Of a stretch of DNA of 64,000 nucleotides, positions 54,998-64,000 are shown piece after piece (the stretch's first letter is position 1; each line of letters begins with the position of its first letter). The position numbers and the translations under genes are program-made. The stretch spans positions 454,297-518,296 of the forward strand of contig DKPQ01000014.1 in the NCBI GenBank assembly GCA_002471275.1, written 5' to 3'. The DNA comes from Flammeovirgaceae bacterium UBA7330 (GTDB lineage Bacteria > Bacteroidota > Bacteroidia > Cytophagales > Cyclobacteriaceae). The notes under the pieces are model-generated. The model saw nothing but the letters and a program-made list of their open reading frames with translations. It was not told the origin of the DNA and did not search any database.

Positions 54998-55197
54998 AAC
55001 CTGATCTCCTCGTTAATTATCTTGAGTGCTCTCATCACATGATCTGCGGCTACATGAACTTCAAAATGGCCAAATTGGTAAGCAGAATCCTTTTTGTCTA
55101 CCAATACCGGGTCCAGATCATGTTCTTCAAGAATCGATTTCACAATCTCTGCCCTGTATTGTTGGGAATCCTGATACACTTTTTGCCACTCAACCAT
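54994..55197 (-). CDS. DUF2007 small protein
   Basis: A 67-residue protein: YRAEIVKSILEEHDLDPVLV, DSAYQFGHFEVHVAADHVMR and a final LKIINEE match DUF2007, a ferredoxin-like fold annotated as a putative signal-transducing protein of unknown role. It overlaps the CPBP gene by 8 bases and cdsA by 4, so it is part of the phospholipid operon. Confidence 0.85.
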   Translation of the reverse strand: MVEWQKVYQDSQQYRAEIVKSILEEHDLDPVLVDKKDSAYQFGHFEVHVAADHVMRALKIINEEIRF

Positions 55198-56134
55198 TTT
55201 CTCCCATCCTAAAATAATTCCTGAAAAGTAATAATAACCCCGAAACTACAATAAAGAAAAAAATGACCACCATAATCGGAGCGGTATTTTCTTTGCTTAC
55301 CGGGTCGTAATCTATCCACCCTTCCTGCCCAAGGTATAGCAGTACCAGCGTAAAACCATTATTGATGAAGTGAGCAAACATCGCAATGGATAGGTGGCCC
55401 GACCAGAAATAAAGATAGCCAAACAATGCTCCCAGTAAAACCCGTGGCACCATCCCATAAAATTGCATGTGCATTGCTCCGAAAACAAAGGCTGTAAGCC
55501 AGATCGCAGCATGCTTGTTTTTCAAAGCTTCTCCAAACAAGTTTTGGATCAACCCTCTAAACAAAAGTTCTTCTCCTATGGCTGGCAAAATGGCGATGAT
55601 CAAAAACCCAAAAAGGAACTGCCAGATATTCTGAAATGAGGTAATATAATTTGTGAGCTGCTCCAGCTCACCCTCTTTTGATGATACATAATCTTCAAAC
55701 CAGGACAGAAACTCCGGAAAAACAATGTTTCTGTTCCACTCAATAAACATCGAATTGACCACCATAAAACTAAACATGATCAGTATGGTCATAAGTAGTG
55801 GTTGGTAAAGCTGCGTGGGATAAGTTAGGAATGAGCCAATCTTCAGGTTTAAGTTTCTACGGATGAAAAACCAGGGGATAATGATAAATGCCCCTATCGA
55901 TGTGACCGCCTGAATGATCAGCAAGGGCACTCTGGCTTCATCGGATCTGTAGGGTGGTGTAAGTACCGAAAGTGCTTTTTGCAGGTCGAACTCAAAGAAA
56001 GGCAAAATGATCGCCTGTGCCAGGAAAGAAAAAAGAAACAGCGCTGCAATCACATATCCTCCAAGAATTAAAAGTAATAGCCAGGGTGTGGAACCTAAAG
56101 GGTCTGTTGAAGTGTTCCTGAGGATATTCTGCAT
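55190..56134 (-). CDS. CPBP-family intramembrane metalloprotease
   Basis: About 314 residues from the ATG at 56134 (a longer frame from 56266 would run into the divergent dusB and is rejected). Seven to eight helices. CPBP motifs: AIGEELLFRGLIQNLFG (EExxxR), WLTAFVFGAMH and FAHFINNG. It is a CAAX-like or bacteriocin-protection glutamic intramembrane protease of unknown target. It heads the DUF2007, cdsA, psd operon. Confidence 0.9.
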   Translation of the reverse strand: MQNILRNTSTDPLGSTPWLLLLILGGYVIAALFLFSFLAQAIILPFFEFDLQKALSVLTPPYRSDEARVPLLIIQAVTSIGAFIIIPWFFIRRNLNLKIGSFLTYPTQLYQPLLMTILIMFSFMVVNSMFIEWNRNIVFPEFLSWFEDYVSSKEGELEQLTNYITSFQNIWQFLFGFLIIAILPAIGEELLFRGLIQNLFGEALKNKHAAIWLTAFVFGAMHMQFYGMVPRVLLGALFGYLYFWSGHLSIAMFAHFINNGFTLVLLYLGQEGWIDYDPVSKENTAPIMVVIFFFIVVSGLLLLFRNYFRMGENG

Positions 56135-56171
56135 TTTTGAGCTAAATTTACGGCAAAAATAAGGATTAGAA

Positions 56172-57164
56172 TTGGTTAAGATCTCAAACATTGAATTAGG
56201 AGAATTTCCACTGCTTTTGGCACCCATGGAGGATGTGAGCGACCCCCCTTTCAGAGCCGTGTGCAAGGAAAATGGAGCGGACCTGATGTATACAGAGTTT
56301 ATCTCTTCCGAAGGATTGATCAGGAATGCCGAAAAAAGTGTCGAGAAACTCGATATCTACGATTACGAGCGCCCGATCGGCATTCAGATCTTTGGTGATA
56401 AGATCGAATCTATGCGTGAGGCTGCGGCCATCGCCGAAGAAGCTAATCCTGAGATCATTGATATCAATTACGGCTGCCCTGTGAAAAAGGTGGCTTGTAA
56501 AGGAGCTGGAGCTGGCATCTTACTCGATCTGCCCAAGATGCAGGCAATGACTGCAGAGATTGTGAAATCTGTTTCCAAGCCGGTCACTGTAAAAACCAGG
56601 CTTGGTTGGGATGCCAACACCATCAAAATAATCGAGGTGGCCCAGCGTCTTCAGGATGTAGGTATCCAGGCGCTGTCGATCCATGGCCGTACCCGTCAAC
56701 AGATGTACAAAGGTGAAGCGGATTGGGGTCCTATCGCAGAGGTCAAAAACCATCCGGATATTCATATTCCTATTTTTGGCAATGGGGATATCGACTCTCC
56801 AGAGAAAGCTGTGGAATACAGGAATAAATATGGCGTGGACGGTGTAATGATTGGCCGGGCTGCCATTGGATACCCCTGGATCTTCAACGAGATCAAACAT
56901 TTCATGAAAACCGGGCAGCACCTGGACAAGCCAGACCTGATGGAACGGGTGAACGTCACCAGAAAACATCTCAACTTTTCTGTAGAATGGAAAGGTGAGA
57001 AAAAGGGGATCTTCGAAATGAGGCGACATTATACCAACTACTTCAGGGGTATTCCAAATTTCAAACCATTCAGAACACAACTGGTAGAAGCAGATACACT
57101 CTCAGAGCTTGATGATATCCTGTCTGCCATCCCTGAAACTTTCGCGGAGGAAGTGATGCTCTGA
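56172..57164 (+). CDS. dusB: tRNA-dihydrouridine synthase (DusB-like)
   Basis: A 330-residue FMN enzyme. APMEDVSDPPFRAVCKENGA at the start, catalytic Cys in INYGCPVKKVACKGAGAG, FMN-site segments SIHGRTRQQMYKGEADW, FGNGDIDSPEK and DGVMIGRAAIG. It reduces uridines in tRNA D loops. The start is a TTG at 56172, supported by the expected VKISNIELGEFPLLLAPME beginning and by no closer ATG. The EamA gene overlaps its stop by one base. Confidence 0.94.
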   Translation: MVKISNIELGEFPLLLAPMEDVSDPPFRAVCKENGADLMYTEFISSEGLIRNAEKSVEKLDIYDYERPIGIQIFGDKIESMREAAAIAEEANPEIIDINYGCPVKKVACKGAGAGILLDLPKMQAMTAEIVKSVSKPVTVKTRLGWDANTIKIIEVAQRLQDVGIQALSIHGRTRQQMYKGEADWGPIAEVKNHPDIHIPIFGNGDIDSPEKAVEYRNKYGVDGVMIGRAAIGYPWIFNEIKHFMKTGQHLDKPDLMERVNVTRKHLNFSVEWKGEKKGIFEMRRHYTNYFRGIPNFKPFRTQLVEADTLSELDDILSAIPETFAEEVML

Positions 57165-58066
57165 TGAATGAGAAAACTCCGCTTCAGGCCTGGTTACTTC
57201 TTTTCCTCCTGGCGCTGATTTGGGGCAGTTCTTTTATCCTCATCAAAAAAGGCCTGGTAGCTCTCACTCCGATTGAAGTGGGTTCGATCCGGATGCTTTC
57301 GGCATCTGTCACGCTACTTCCGTTTGTGATCAGCCGGTTCAGGCTCATAAAGCGTCATAAACTCAAATATTTCATTGCTGTGGGTCTGTCTGGTAGTTTT
57401 ATTCCTGCCTTTTTGTTTGCCATTGCTCAAACCCGAATAGAAAGTGCCGTCACGGGGATTCTGAATACCCTGACGCCATTATTTACAGTGCTCTTTGGCT
57501 TATGGTTTTTTAAGCAAAGACAAAAAGCCTCCGTTTGGATAGGTATTGTGGTAGGTTTTTTTGGATCCATTCTTTTGATTACAGCAGGATCAGGCGGACA
57601 AATCAATAAGATTAACTTCTATGGTTTGTTTATTATCATAGCAACCATGCTTTATGCCACCAATTCAAACCTGATCAAATATCAGCTCAGCGAGTACCGG
57701 TCAGTAACCATCACAAGCATATCACTGTTCATTGTGGGACCCTTCGCTGCCATTACACTTTTTGCTTTCAGTGACTTTACGGGTAAACTTGGACAAGATG
57801 GCACCCTTGAGGCTGTATTGTACATATGCGTGCTGGGCGTATTAGGTACGGCAGTAGCGCTGATCATCTTCAATAAGATAGTGCAGTTGACCAATCCGGT
57901 CTTTACCTCCTCAGTCACTTACATCATTCCTGTTGTAGCAGTTGTTTGGGGACTGCTGGACGGGGAAACTCTGCTACTCAATCATCTCCTTGGTATGCTC
58001 GCAGTGCTGATCGGTGTATACGTCACCAATCAGACGCATCTCATCAAAAGATCAGAAAGGCGCTAA
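57164..58066 (+). CDS. EamA-family (DMT) transporter
   Basis: A 300-residue protein with ten helices in two EamA repeats (about 8-140 and 150-295). The start LLALIWGSSFILIKKGL and the GTAVALIIFNKIVQ and YIIPVVAVVWGLLDGE stretches are typical of drug/metabolite transporters. Substrate unknown. The ATG overlaps the dusB stop (TGATG). The 3' end overlaps the convergent zinc-ribbon gene by 4 bases. Confidence 0.92.
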   Translation: MNEKTPLQAWLLLFLLALIWGSSFILIKKGLVALTPIEVGSIRMLSASVTLLPFVISRFRLIKRHKLKYFIAVGLSGSFIPAFLFAIAQTRIESAVTGILNTLTPLFTVLFGLWFFKQRQKASVWIGIVVGFFGSILLITAGSGGQINKINFYGLFIIIATMLYATNSNLIKYQLSEYRSVTITSISLFIVGPFAAITLFAFSDFTGKLGQDGTLEAVLYICVLGVLGTAVALIIFNKIVQLTNPVFTSSVTYIIPVVAVVWGLLDGETLLLNHLLGMLAVLIGVYVTNQTHLIKRSERR

Positions 58067-58995
58067 CTTCCATGAAACCTCTCTCGGGGTTGATCGATCT
58101 TGTCAAAGTCAAACTCTTTGAGGAAGTTCTCAGCTTGCTGGATATTCTGGAACTCAAATATCTTGTGCTTTCCATTCACGCTGTGGATCTCAACCTTGAC
58201 ATGGTCGATTCTCCTATCCAACCGAAGCGGGTTATCAATGACAATACTCTTCGATTTGTCTCTTTCCATTCTTTTGGAAAGCTTTACTTTCTTTCTTCTT
58301 ATTCGACCGCAGTAAGAGCACTTGTATTCCTTTAATAACTCTCCGTCTTCAAATGCAGACGCTGGCTGTAACACCTCTTCTTTTTGGAGCTTCAGTGTCT
58401 GAAAACCACAACGATCGCATTCCAATGCGCTTAGATATCCTTTATATTTCTCGATAAATGTTTCGCCGGTGTTAGTATCAATCCACACATCGTAATCCAC
58501 AGAAAAAGCATCCTCTTCAGCCTGCATCCCTTCATCAAGGTAAGCATCCTCTTCCTCTTCACTCAACAGCTTCAGCTTTGCTCCAGTCCTTGGATTGCGT
58601 CGCGGTGTATATCTTAATCGTTTTAATTTTTTATCCAGTGGGCCAGGATAATAATACTTGAAAATCAGATGCGTAATGTAGCCGTGTAAGGTACCTCCAC
58701 AGATCGCAATAAACATTCGGATAAAGAACCAAATGGGGCTCAATTGGACCGTCTCATACTGCAATGTGTTGATGATAAAAAAAGCTGCGACAGCCAAAGC
58801 ATAGTTGGCATAAATGTACCGGTTGACCTCATGCCTGCTAGCTATGTCAAATTTCTGCTTGTAGCTTTTCGCAGATAAATAAGATATCTGATGGATCAAA
58901 AAAATTAATACAGCGACTCCTGCACTTACAAAAAATCCAATCCAGGCAATTTTTTGCCATACCTCAAGTAAAGCTAAATACTTATCTTGATCCAT
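58063..58995 (-). CDS. Membrane protein with C-terminal zinc ribbon
   Basis: A 310-residue protein of no family that I recognise. Three helices lie in the first 115 residues. The cytoplasmic part has a basic patch (LKRLRYTPRRNPRTG), an acidic stretch (EEEEDAYLDEG) and two Cys pairs, CDRC and CSYC, about 34 residues apart, that could bind zinc as a ribbon. A final small alpha/beta part (VKVEIHSVNGKHKIFEFQ) follows. It may be a membrane-bound regulator or assembly factor. It is convergent with the EamA gene. Confidence 0.7.
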   Translation of the reverse strand: MDQDKYLALLEVWQKIAWIGFFVSAGVAVLIFLIHQISYLSAKSYKQKFDIASRHEVNRYIYANYALAVAAFFIINTLQYETVQLSPIWFFIRMFIAICGGTLHGYITHLIFKYYYPGPLDKKLKRLRYTPRRNPRTGAKLKLLSEEEEDAYLDEGMQAEEDAFSVDYDVWIDTNTGETFIEKYKGYLSALECDRCGFQTLKLQKEEVLQPASAFEDGELLKEYKCSYCGRIRRKKVKLSKRMERDKSKSIVIDNPLRLDRRIDHVKVEIHSVNGKHKIFEFQNIQQAENFLKEFDFDKIDQPRERFHGS

Positions 58996-59179
58996 AATTT
59001 TTAAATGATAATGTTGATTTCACCTTATTGACTCTTGAAAATTACTTCCTTCGTTATAACAAACAGCTCTTTACTATAGGAGAAGTGTCACTAAAAAAGC
59101 ATTCGCAATTTATTTAGCGTTTAAAGATAAATAAAACTGTAATAGATAAACCCTCTAATAAAACGTTTCTAAGAAAAGT

Positions 59180-59377
59180 TTATTTCAAGGTCTTGAAAAA
59201 TAGGGAATCTGAGTTGAGATCAAAGGGGGAAAACCGAAAACCCAATTCCAGTTGCTCAGTATACCTATGAGTCCACTGACTCACCTGTTCTTTCAATTTC
59301 CCTTCCATTTCACTGATAAATGAAAACAGGATCAACAAGAGGAGCAAAGTGATAATTCTGGAATATTTCATGCTCAT
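59180..59377 (-). CDS. Possible small membrane-anchored or secreted protein (65 aa)
   Basis: The frame starts with two nearby ATGs and a strong hydrophobic segment (YSRIITLLLLLILFSFI) followed by a mixed polar tail. It occupies the 555-base gap between the zinc-ribbon gene and glycogen synthase, and nothing else is seen in that gap. No family is recognised; the signal-like start makes it more likely than chance, but not certain. Confidence 0.4.
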   Translation of the reverse strand: MSMKYSRIITLLLLLILFSFISEMEGKLKEQVSQWTHRYTEQLELGFRFSPFDLNSDSLFFKTLK

Positions 59378-59550
59378 ATTTATTTAGATGGCAACAGACA
59401 TCAATTGGTTGCATCCATTTTTAAAATATTAACATCTTAAATACTTTGGTTCCCCTCAATGGTTACATTCATCATGTTAAATATTTTACAGAAAGTATTT
59501 AATCAACTTTTCGGATATATTTACTAATGACACCATCTTAACTCAGTATT

Positions 59551-61353
59551 ATGGGAATAACTAAAAAAGAAATCCGGAGGACCTTCCTGGTGGAAATAGC
59601 ATGGGAAGTTGTGAACCAGGTCGGTGGAATCTACACGGTTATCCGCTCTAAAGTACCCACAGTCTCCAAAAAATGGGGACCCAACTATTGTTTAATTGGA
59701 CCCTACATGCCCCAATATGCTTCAGAATTTGAACCCATCGAAGATGGCCGGGATGCCTTTGGCAGGGTAGCTAAAAAAATGCAGGGTGAGGGATACAAAG
59801 TACTCTATGGTCACTGGCTGGTGAGTGGTAGACCTAAGGTGATCCTGTTTGATCTGGGCAGCATGATGCACAAGCTCGGGGAAATAAAATATTTCTTGTG
59901 GGAAAATCATGGTATCTCTTCACCATCGGATGATCATCTTTTCAATGACGTGCTTGCCTTTGGTGAGATGGTACAGATTTTTCTCGAACACCTTTCCAAT
60001 GAAGGGAATGACAAGCGTGTGCTGGCTCATTTTCATGAATGGATGTCGGCGACCTGTTTGCCTGAGATACGCAGAAAAAACCTGAAGGTCACTACCGTGT
60101 TCACTACACATGCCACCATGCTGGGTAGATACCTGGCGATGAACGACCCACAGTTTTATGAGCATTTACCTTTTATGGATTGGCAGCGTGAGGCCAAACA
60201 CTTCAATATTGAATCTATTGTCGCTCTGGAAAGAGCGGCTGTGCATGGCGCCCATATATTCACCACGGTAAGTGAGGTGACAGCCAAAGAATGCCGACAA
60301 TTATTGGGAAGGTCACCAGACCATTTGCTCCCCAATGGGATCAACAACGAACGGTTTGAAGCACTGCATGAATTTCAAAACCTTCATGTGGAAGCCAAAA
60401 ACAAGATCCACAGCTTCACCATGGCCCACTTCTTTTCAAGCTATACTTTCGACCTGAACAAAACATTGTACCTGTTCACCTCCGGTCGCTATGAGTACCT
60501 CAACAAAGGGTATGATCTGACGCTCGAAGCGCTAGCCCGACTAAACCACCGGCTGATGACAGAAAAATCTGACCTGACTGTGGTTATGTTTTTTATCACA
60601 AAAAAACCCTACTACTCTATCAACCCCGAGATCCTTCAAAGTAGAGCTCTGCTGGAAGAATTCCGGGAAACGATAAATGCCATTAAAACACAGGTAGGTG
60701 AGCGGCTGCTATTTGATGCTGCAGCACGTGATGACACCCGACTACCGGATCTCAGCAGGTTTGTGGATGATTACTGGAGACTAAGATATCGAAGGACACT
60801 TCAGACCTGGAAGTCAGATTCCCTTCCGCCGGTGGTTACACATAATCTTGTGGACGATTCCAACGATGAGATTCTCAACTTTATCAGAGGATCCAATCTC
60901 GTGAATAAAAAAGAGGACAGGGTAAAGGTGGTTTATCACCCGGATTTTATCAATTATACCAATACCCTGTTTTCCATGGAATACAGGCAGTTTGTCCGGG
61001 GTTGTCACCTGGGTATTTTCCCCAGCTATTATGAGCCATGGGGCTATACCCCACTGGAATGTCTGGCGAGTGGAATCCCCGCCGTCACCAGCGACCTGGC
61101 CGGATTCGGTGATTACGTGATCAAAAATGTGAGGGACCACGACCGAAGAGGTATCTATGTGATCCAAAGACAGGATAAATCTTTTGATCATGCAGCTGGT
61201 CAATTGGCGAATCGACTATACAACTTTGCCAGGCTGACACGTAGACAAAGGATAGAAATGAGAAACCGAAGTGAAGCTTCCTCTAACTTATTTGGCTGGG
61301 ATCAACTCATTAAATACTACGACCAGGCTTATATGGCTGCGATATCAATTTGA
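59551..61353 (+). CDS. Glycogen synthase, GT3 (eukaryotic) type
   Basis: A 600-residue retaining glycosyltransferase of family GT3, the type of yeast and animal glycogen synthase, found in some Bacteroidota. EIAWEVVNQVGGIYTVIRSK binds the sugar nucleotide; HFHEWMSATCLPEIR, FTTHATMLGRYL and the C-terminal GIFPSYYEPWGYTPLECLAS (acceptor/UDP-glucose site) follow. It elongates alpha-1,4-glucan from UDP-glucose. The short arginine-rich cluster (RRGIY) corresponds to the regulatory region of eukaryotic enzymes only in part. Its 3' end overlaps the S41 protease gene by 9 bases. Confidence 0.95.
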   Translation: MGITKKEIRRTFLVEIAWEVVNQVGGIYTVIRSKVPTVSKKWGPNYCLIGPYMPQYASEFEPIEDGRDAFGRVAKKMQGEGYKVLYGHWLVSGRPKVILFDLGSMMHKLGEIKYFLWENHGISSPSDDHLFNDVLAFGEMVQIFLEHLSNEGNDKRVLAHFHEWMSATCLPEIRRKNLKVTTVFTTHATMLGRYLAMNDPQFYEHLPFMDWQREAKHFNIESIVALERAAVHGAHIFTTVSEVTAKECRQLLGRSPDHLLPNGINNERFEALHEFQNLHVEAKNKIHSFTMAHFFSSYTFDLNKTLYLFTSGRYEYLNKGYDLTLEALARLNHRLMTEKSDLTVVMFFITKKPYYSINPEILQSRALLEEFRETINAIKTQVGERLLFDAAARDDTRLPDLSRFVDDYWRLRYRRTLQTWKSDSLPPVVTHNLVDDSNDEILNFIRGSNLVNKKEDRVKVVYHPDFINYTNTLFSMEYRQFVRGCHLGIFPSYYEPWGYTPLECLASGIPAVTSDLAGFGDYVIKNVRDHDRRGIYVIQRQDKSFDHAAGQLANRLYNFARLTRRQRIEMRNRSEASSNLFGWDQLIKYYDQAYMAAISI

Positions 61354-62988
61354 TGAGGCAGTCCTCCTTTTCAGTAGGTTTTCTGCTTCGTTTACCAGTG
61401 AAACAGCTTTTTGAAAGATCTCATCCTGCTGATTGAAGATCGGATAGAACCCTTTGTTGTCCCAAACACTGCGGGCAATAAATGCTTTGGTATATACCCT
61501 GATTAACTCCTTCGATTTTTCAAAACCCCTGTCATCTTTGGGTACACCATTTTGATAGCTAAGCTTTAAAAGGTCATCAAGCATCTTGTCGGTAACCCGA
61601 TAGTTCTTTATATATTCATCCAAAGAATATTTCTCCAGCATTTCCTTGTTGGTCTCAAAATATTTCAATGCATACTCCCTGATGGTGTTGGTATTGGAAA
61701 GTCGGGAAAGGAATAAGCTGTTTTGAGAAGAATCCAATGGCACAAAATAATCGGGCATGATACCGCCGCCACCATATACCACACGCCCTGCATCGGTTTT
61801 GTATACCAGGGAGTCCACTACTTTAGCGCTATCCTTCACATATATCTCACCATTTTTAAACCGGTCATAATACTCGCTGTAGTAGTCTTCGGTGTTGTGG
61901 CCATATGGCTTTTGGATACTTCTTCCACTCGGTGTATAGTACCTTGAAATGGTCAAACGTAACTCCGATCCGTCGTTGAGTGAAATGGGCAGTTGCACAA
62001 GGCCTTTACCAAAAGAGCGACGACCAACGATAATGGCCCTGTCATGGTCCTGCAATGCTCCTGAAACAATTTCTGATGCCGAGGCAGAGCCCTCATTGAT
62101 CATCACCACTACGGCTCCATCCTCAAAATCTCCGGGATTCTTGGACATATGCTGTGAATTGTATCGTGATTCTTTGCCTTTTGTGTAAACAATCATTTGC
62201 TGATCTTTCAGGATCTCATCTACCATATCTACTGCACGGTCCATATAACCACCCGGATTACCAGTCAGGTCCAGGATCATCTTTTTCATTCCCTGTGACT
62301 TCAGCTGTACCAAAGCTTCCTTGAACTCCATATAGGTGAGGGCAGAAAAACGGCTCACCTTGATATAACCTGTTTCATCATCCACCATATAGGATACATC
62401 CACTGAATACTGAGGGATCACATCCCTTACGATGGTAAAATCGATCAGCTCGTTATAACCCTTTCTCAGTATCCCAACTATCACTTCTGATCCTTTTGGT
62501 CCCCGAAGCAGGTTAATAACTTTCCTGTTATTCAAATCTTCACCCGTAACATCTTCACCATCTACGGTGATGATCTTATCGCCTGACCTAAGTCCTATCT
62601 TTTCAGATGGACCTCCACTCAATGCACTCACCACATAGATAGTATCTTTGAAAATATTGAATTCGATGCCTATCCCCTCGAAGTTTCCCTCCAGTTGAGA
62701 TTTTGCCAGGTCCAGCTCCTCGGCAGGGATATAAACCGAATGGGGGTCCAGTTTCTCCAGCATCTCAGCGATTGCGGTCTCTACGAGCTCATCGGGATTT
62801 ACCTCATCTACATAATCATTTTCCAGATAGGAGAGTACCTGCCGGAATTTATACAGACTCTTTTGCAGATTGAAAACCCCATCTTCGGGACCGGCCATAT
62901 TGGCACCGATAAAAATTCCCACTGCCACTGCTATGGAAATAAATAGTGGAAATCCAATCGCAATTTTTGATAGTTTCTTCTCCTTCAC
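61345..62988 (-). CDS. S41 C-terminal processing peptidase (CtpA/Prc-like)
   Basis: A 547-residue protease. An N-terminal membrane helix (about 8-28), helical segment, PDZ domain (about 90-170, LRSGDKIITVDGEDVTG), then the S41 catalytic domain with VVMINEGSASASEIVSGALQ (nucleophile Ser in GSAS) and RRSFGKGLVQ (Lys base). It trims C-termini of exported proteins. It overlaps the convergent glycogen synthase gene by 9 bases. Confidence 0.95.
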   Translation of the reverse strand: MKEKKLSKIAIGFPLFISIAVAVGIFIGANMAGPEDGVFNLQKSLYKFRQVLSYLENDYVDEVNPDELVETAIAEMLEKLDPHSVYIPAEELDLAKSQLEGNFEGIGIEFNIFKDTIYVVSALSGGPSEKIGLRSGDKIITVDGEDVTGEDLNNRKVINLLRGPKGSEVIVGILRKGYNELIDFTIVRDVIPQYSVDVSYMVDDETGYIKVSRFSALTYMEFKEALVQLKSQGMKKMILDLTGNPGGYMDRAVDMVDEILKDQQMIVYTKGKESRYNSQHMSKNPGDFEDGAVVVMINEGSASASEIVSGALQDHDRAIIVGRRSFGKGLVQLPISLNDGSELRLTISRYYTPSGRSIQKPYGHNTEDYYSEYYDRFKNGEIYVKDSAKVVDSLVYKTDAGRVVYGGGGIMPDYFVPLDSSQNSLFLSRLSNTNTIREYALKYFETNKEMLEKYSLDEYIKNYRVTDKMLDDLLKLSYQNGVPKDDRGFEKSKELIRVYTKAFIARSVWDNKGFYPIFNQQDEIFQKAVSLVNEAENLLKRRTASSN

Positions 62989-63124
62989 CCTGGTATCAGT
63001 TATAAAATATTAAAGTTAGAATTTTTTTTACTCCCTGTGTTTTCAGTAAAACGCATTAAATGAAAATTCGTTTCCGCCAAAGTTATTATTCAATTTTCCA
63101 TTGTCTTAGTATCTTTGAAACTAA

Positions 63125-63841
63125 ATGCGCCTATTTGATCGAACATTAGCTTCTTTGGTAGACGAGAACTTTATCTATGCACGGGCCTTAAACTGCCTTG
63201 GGATAGCGTTCTATCAATATCCCAACAGAAAACTCAGCGAAATCTGTGCCGAAAAGGGGCTGAAACGCGAACAGGTGGTCCAAAGCTTTTATCTTTTTAA
63301 TAAATCGCACCAGTTTTCATTCAGGGAGTTGCAGCATTATCCGTTGGAAATCGTCATTGAATACCTGAAGCACACCCATCACATGTTTATTAAGGACAAA
63401 CTTCCATACATTGTGAAGCTGCTGAATAATTATGAGGCAGAAAATGACCTGACACTGGTTTTTCCTGAGTTTGTGGATGAGTTTATCGAGCACATTTATG
63501 AGGAAGAAGACACGATCTTCCATTATATCCAGCACCTGCTGGAGTTTGAAAAACCTATTTTACCTCATAAAATCGAGAGTCATCTTAAGCTGAGCCACCT
63601 CTCACTGTCAGAGATACATAGTGCCCATGAAGAAGAAGATGAGCTGGAAGGCATCCGCAATCTGATTGAAGACCGCAATGACTCATCCATTCACTGGAAG
63701 GTAATCACCAATGAAATCAAATCCTTCGACCGTGAGATGTGGTACCATGCTGAGATCGAAAACAAGATCCTGTTCCCAAGGGCCATCCAGCTGGAGGAAA
63801 AAGTCAATAAATTATTTAGTGAGATAAGCCGCCAGAACTGA
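63125..63841 (+). CDS. RIC-like hemerythrin protein lacking the ScdA di-cysteine motif
   Basis: A 238-residue protein like ScdA/YtfE, which repair iron-sulfur clusters after NO or oxidative damage. The first 60 residues resemble the DUF542 domain, but the usual GID-CCGG motif is replaced by GIAFYQYPNRKL (26-37), so the two Cys are gone. The rest is a hemerythrin-like helix bundle keeping likely iron ligands: HTHH near 90, HIYEEED near 138, HSAHEEED near 175 and HAEIENKILFP near 217. A nonstandard regulator or oxygen/NO sensor is possible. The next gene, ruvX, overlaps its stop by one base. Confidence 0.82.
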   Translation: MRLFDRTLASLVDENFIYARALNCLGIAFYQYPNRKLSEICAEKGLKREQVVQSFYLFNKSHQFSFRELQHYPLEIVIEYLKHTHHMFIKDKLPYIVKLLNNYEAENDLTLVFPEFVDEFIEHIYEEEDTIFHYIQHLLEFEKPILPHKIESHLKLSHLSLSEIHSAHEEEDELEGIRNLIEDRNDSSIHWKVITNEIKSFDREMWYHAEIENKILFPRAIQLEEKVNKLFSEISRQN

Positions 63842-64000
63842 TGGCGAGAATCCTTGCCGTTGATTATGGAGGGAAAAGGACCGGTATCGCTGTGACAGAC
63901 CCCCTCTGCATAATTGCCAGCCCCCTTACCACCGTGCCCTCCGCACAGTTGATGGAATTTTTAAAAGACTACTTCAGCAAGGAGGATGTTCAGGAAGTGG
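63841..64000 (+). CDS. ruvX: RuvX (YqgF) nuclease, N-terminal part
   Basis: The frame from ATG 63841 runs to the window edge: MARILAVDYGGKRTGIAVTD is the RNase H-like start of the putative Holliday junction resolvase RuvX, also involved in 16S rRNA 5' processing. It overlaps the hemerythrin gene stop by one base and continues beyond the window. Confidence 0.92.
   Translation, partial: MARILAVDYGGKRTGIAVTDPLCIIASPLTTVPSAQLMEFLKDYFSKEDVQEV

Noticed and set aside
56135..56266. Longer start for the CPBP protease at 56266
   Set aside because: The extension would overlap the divergent dusB by about 95 bases and has no membrane-protein character; the ATG at 56134 fits better.

Overview
The window looks like chromosome of a Bacteroidota bacterium, most likely a marine or saprophytic Cytophagales. 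The signs are lipoproteins and Tat-exported sugar enzymes, TAnnTTTG-type -7 promoter boxes with weak Shine-Dalgarno sequences, a TonB-dependent receptor under a TPP riboswitch, a eukaryote-type (GT3) glycogen synthase, a DUF4136 lipoprotein, and SpoIIE/STAS/RsbW partner switching. No phage, transposase, CRISPR array or rRNA was seen. The window opens inside a GH92 gene and closes inside ruvX.

1-15.9 kb is a carbohydrate region. A leftward operon (glycosylasparaginase, GH2 beta-mannosidase, SSS symporter, GH92 alpha-mannosidase) faces a rightward operon (DeoR-type regulator, second GH92, a phosphomannose-isomerase-like protein whose metal site is half lost). The set fits dismantling of mannose-rich N-glycans down to the Asn-GlcNAc bond, without a SusCD pair in view. 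A second leftward block (Gfo/Idh/MocA dehydrogenase, DUF1080 3-keto-glycoside hydrolase type, GH18 chitinase type, COG1649-like lipoprotein) follows.

16-29.6 kb holds a porin, a TRIC-type channel, a GreA/B C-terminal domain protein, a Ca2+ P-type ATPase, and a flotillin-like protein. Next comes a run of very small stress-type genes (lysine-rich peptide, two related SH3-like mini proteins, CsbD-like protein, cupin, AraC regulator with an HMA-like N-terminus) ending at a fatty acid desaturase. Then follow tRNA-Asn, a broken tRNA-Asn copy carrying a palindromic insertion, a WecA-type transferase and pheS.

29.6-41.4 kb: a leftward operon joins a SpoIIE phosphatase, STAS antagonist and RsbW kinase to two SurA-type periplasmic foldases and a MoxR ATPase. 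guaB and pnuC diverge from a spacer with a perfect inverted repeat. pnuC is coupled to a NadR-type kinase and followed by a TPP riboswitch and its TonB receptor, so this block may serve thiamine as well as or instead of NAD precursors.

41.6-64 kb: a VWA/YfbK-like protein diverges from an ECF sigma factor and a membrane anti-sigma-like protein that ends in a TonB C-terminal domain. Beyond lie prmC, ribD, a GAF methionine sulfoxide reductase, a sulfatase/GH88 pair, an M48 protease group, phospholipid genes (psd, cdsA, CPBP protease), dusB, an EamA exporter, glycogen synthase, an S41 protease, a RIC-like hemerythrin protein without the usual di-cysteine, and ruvX.
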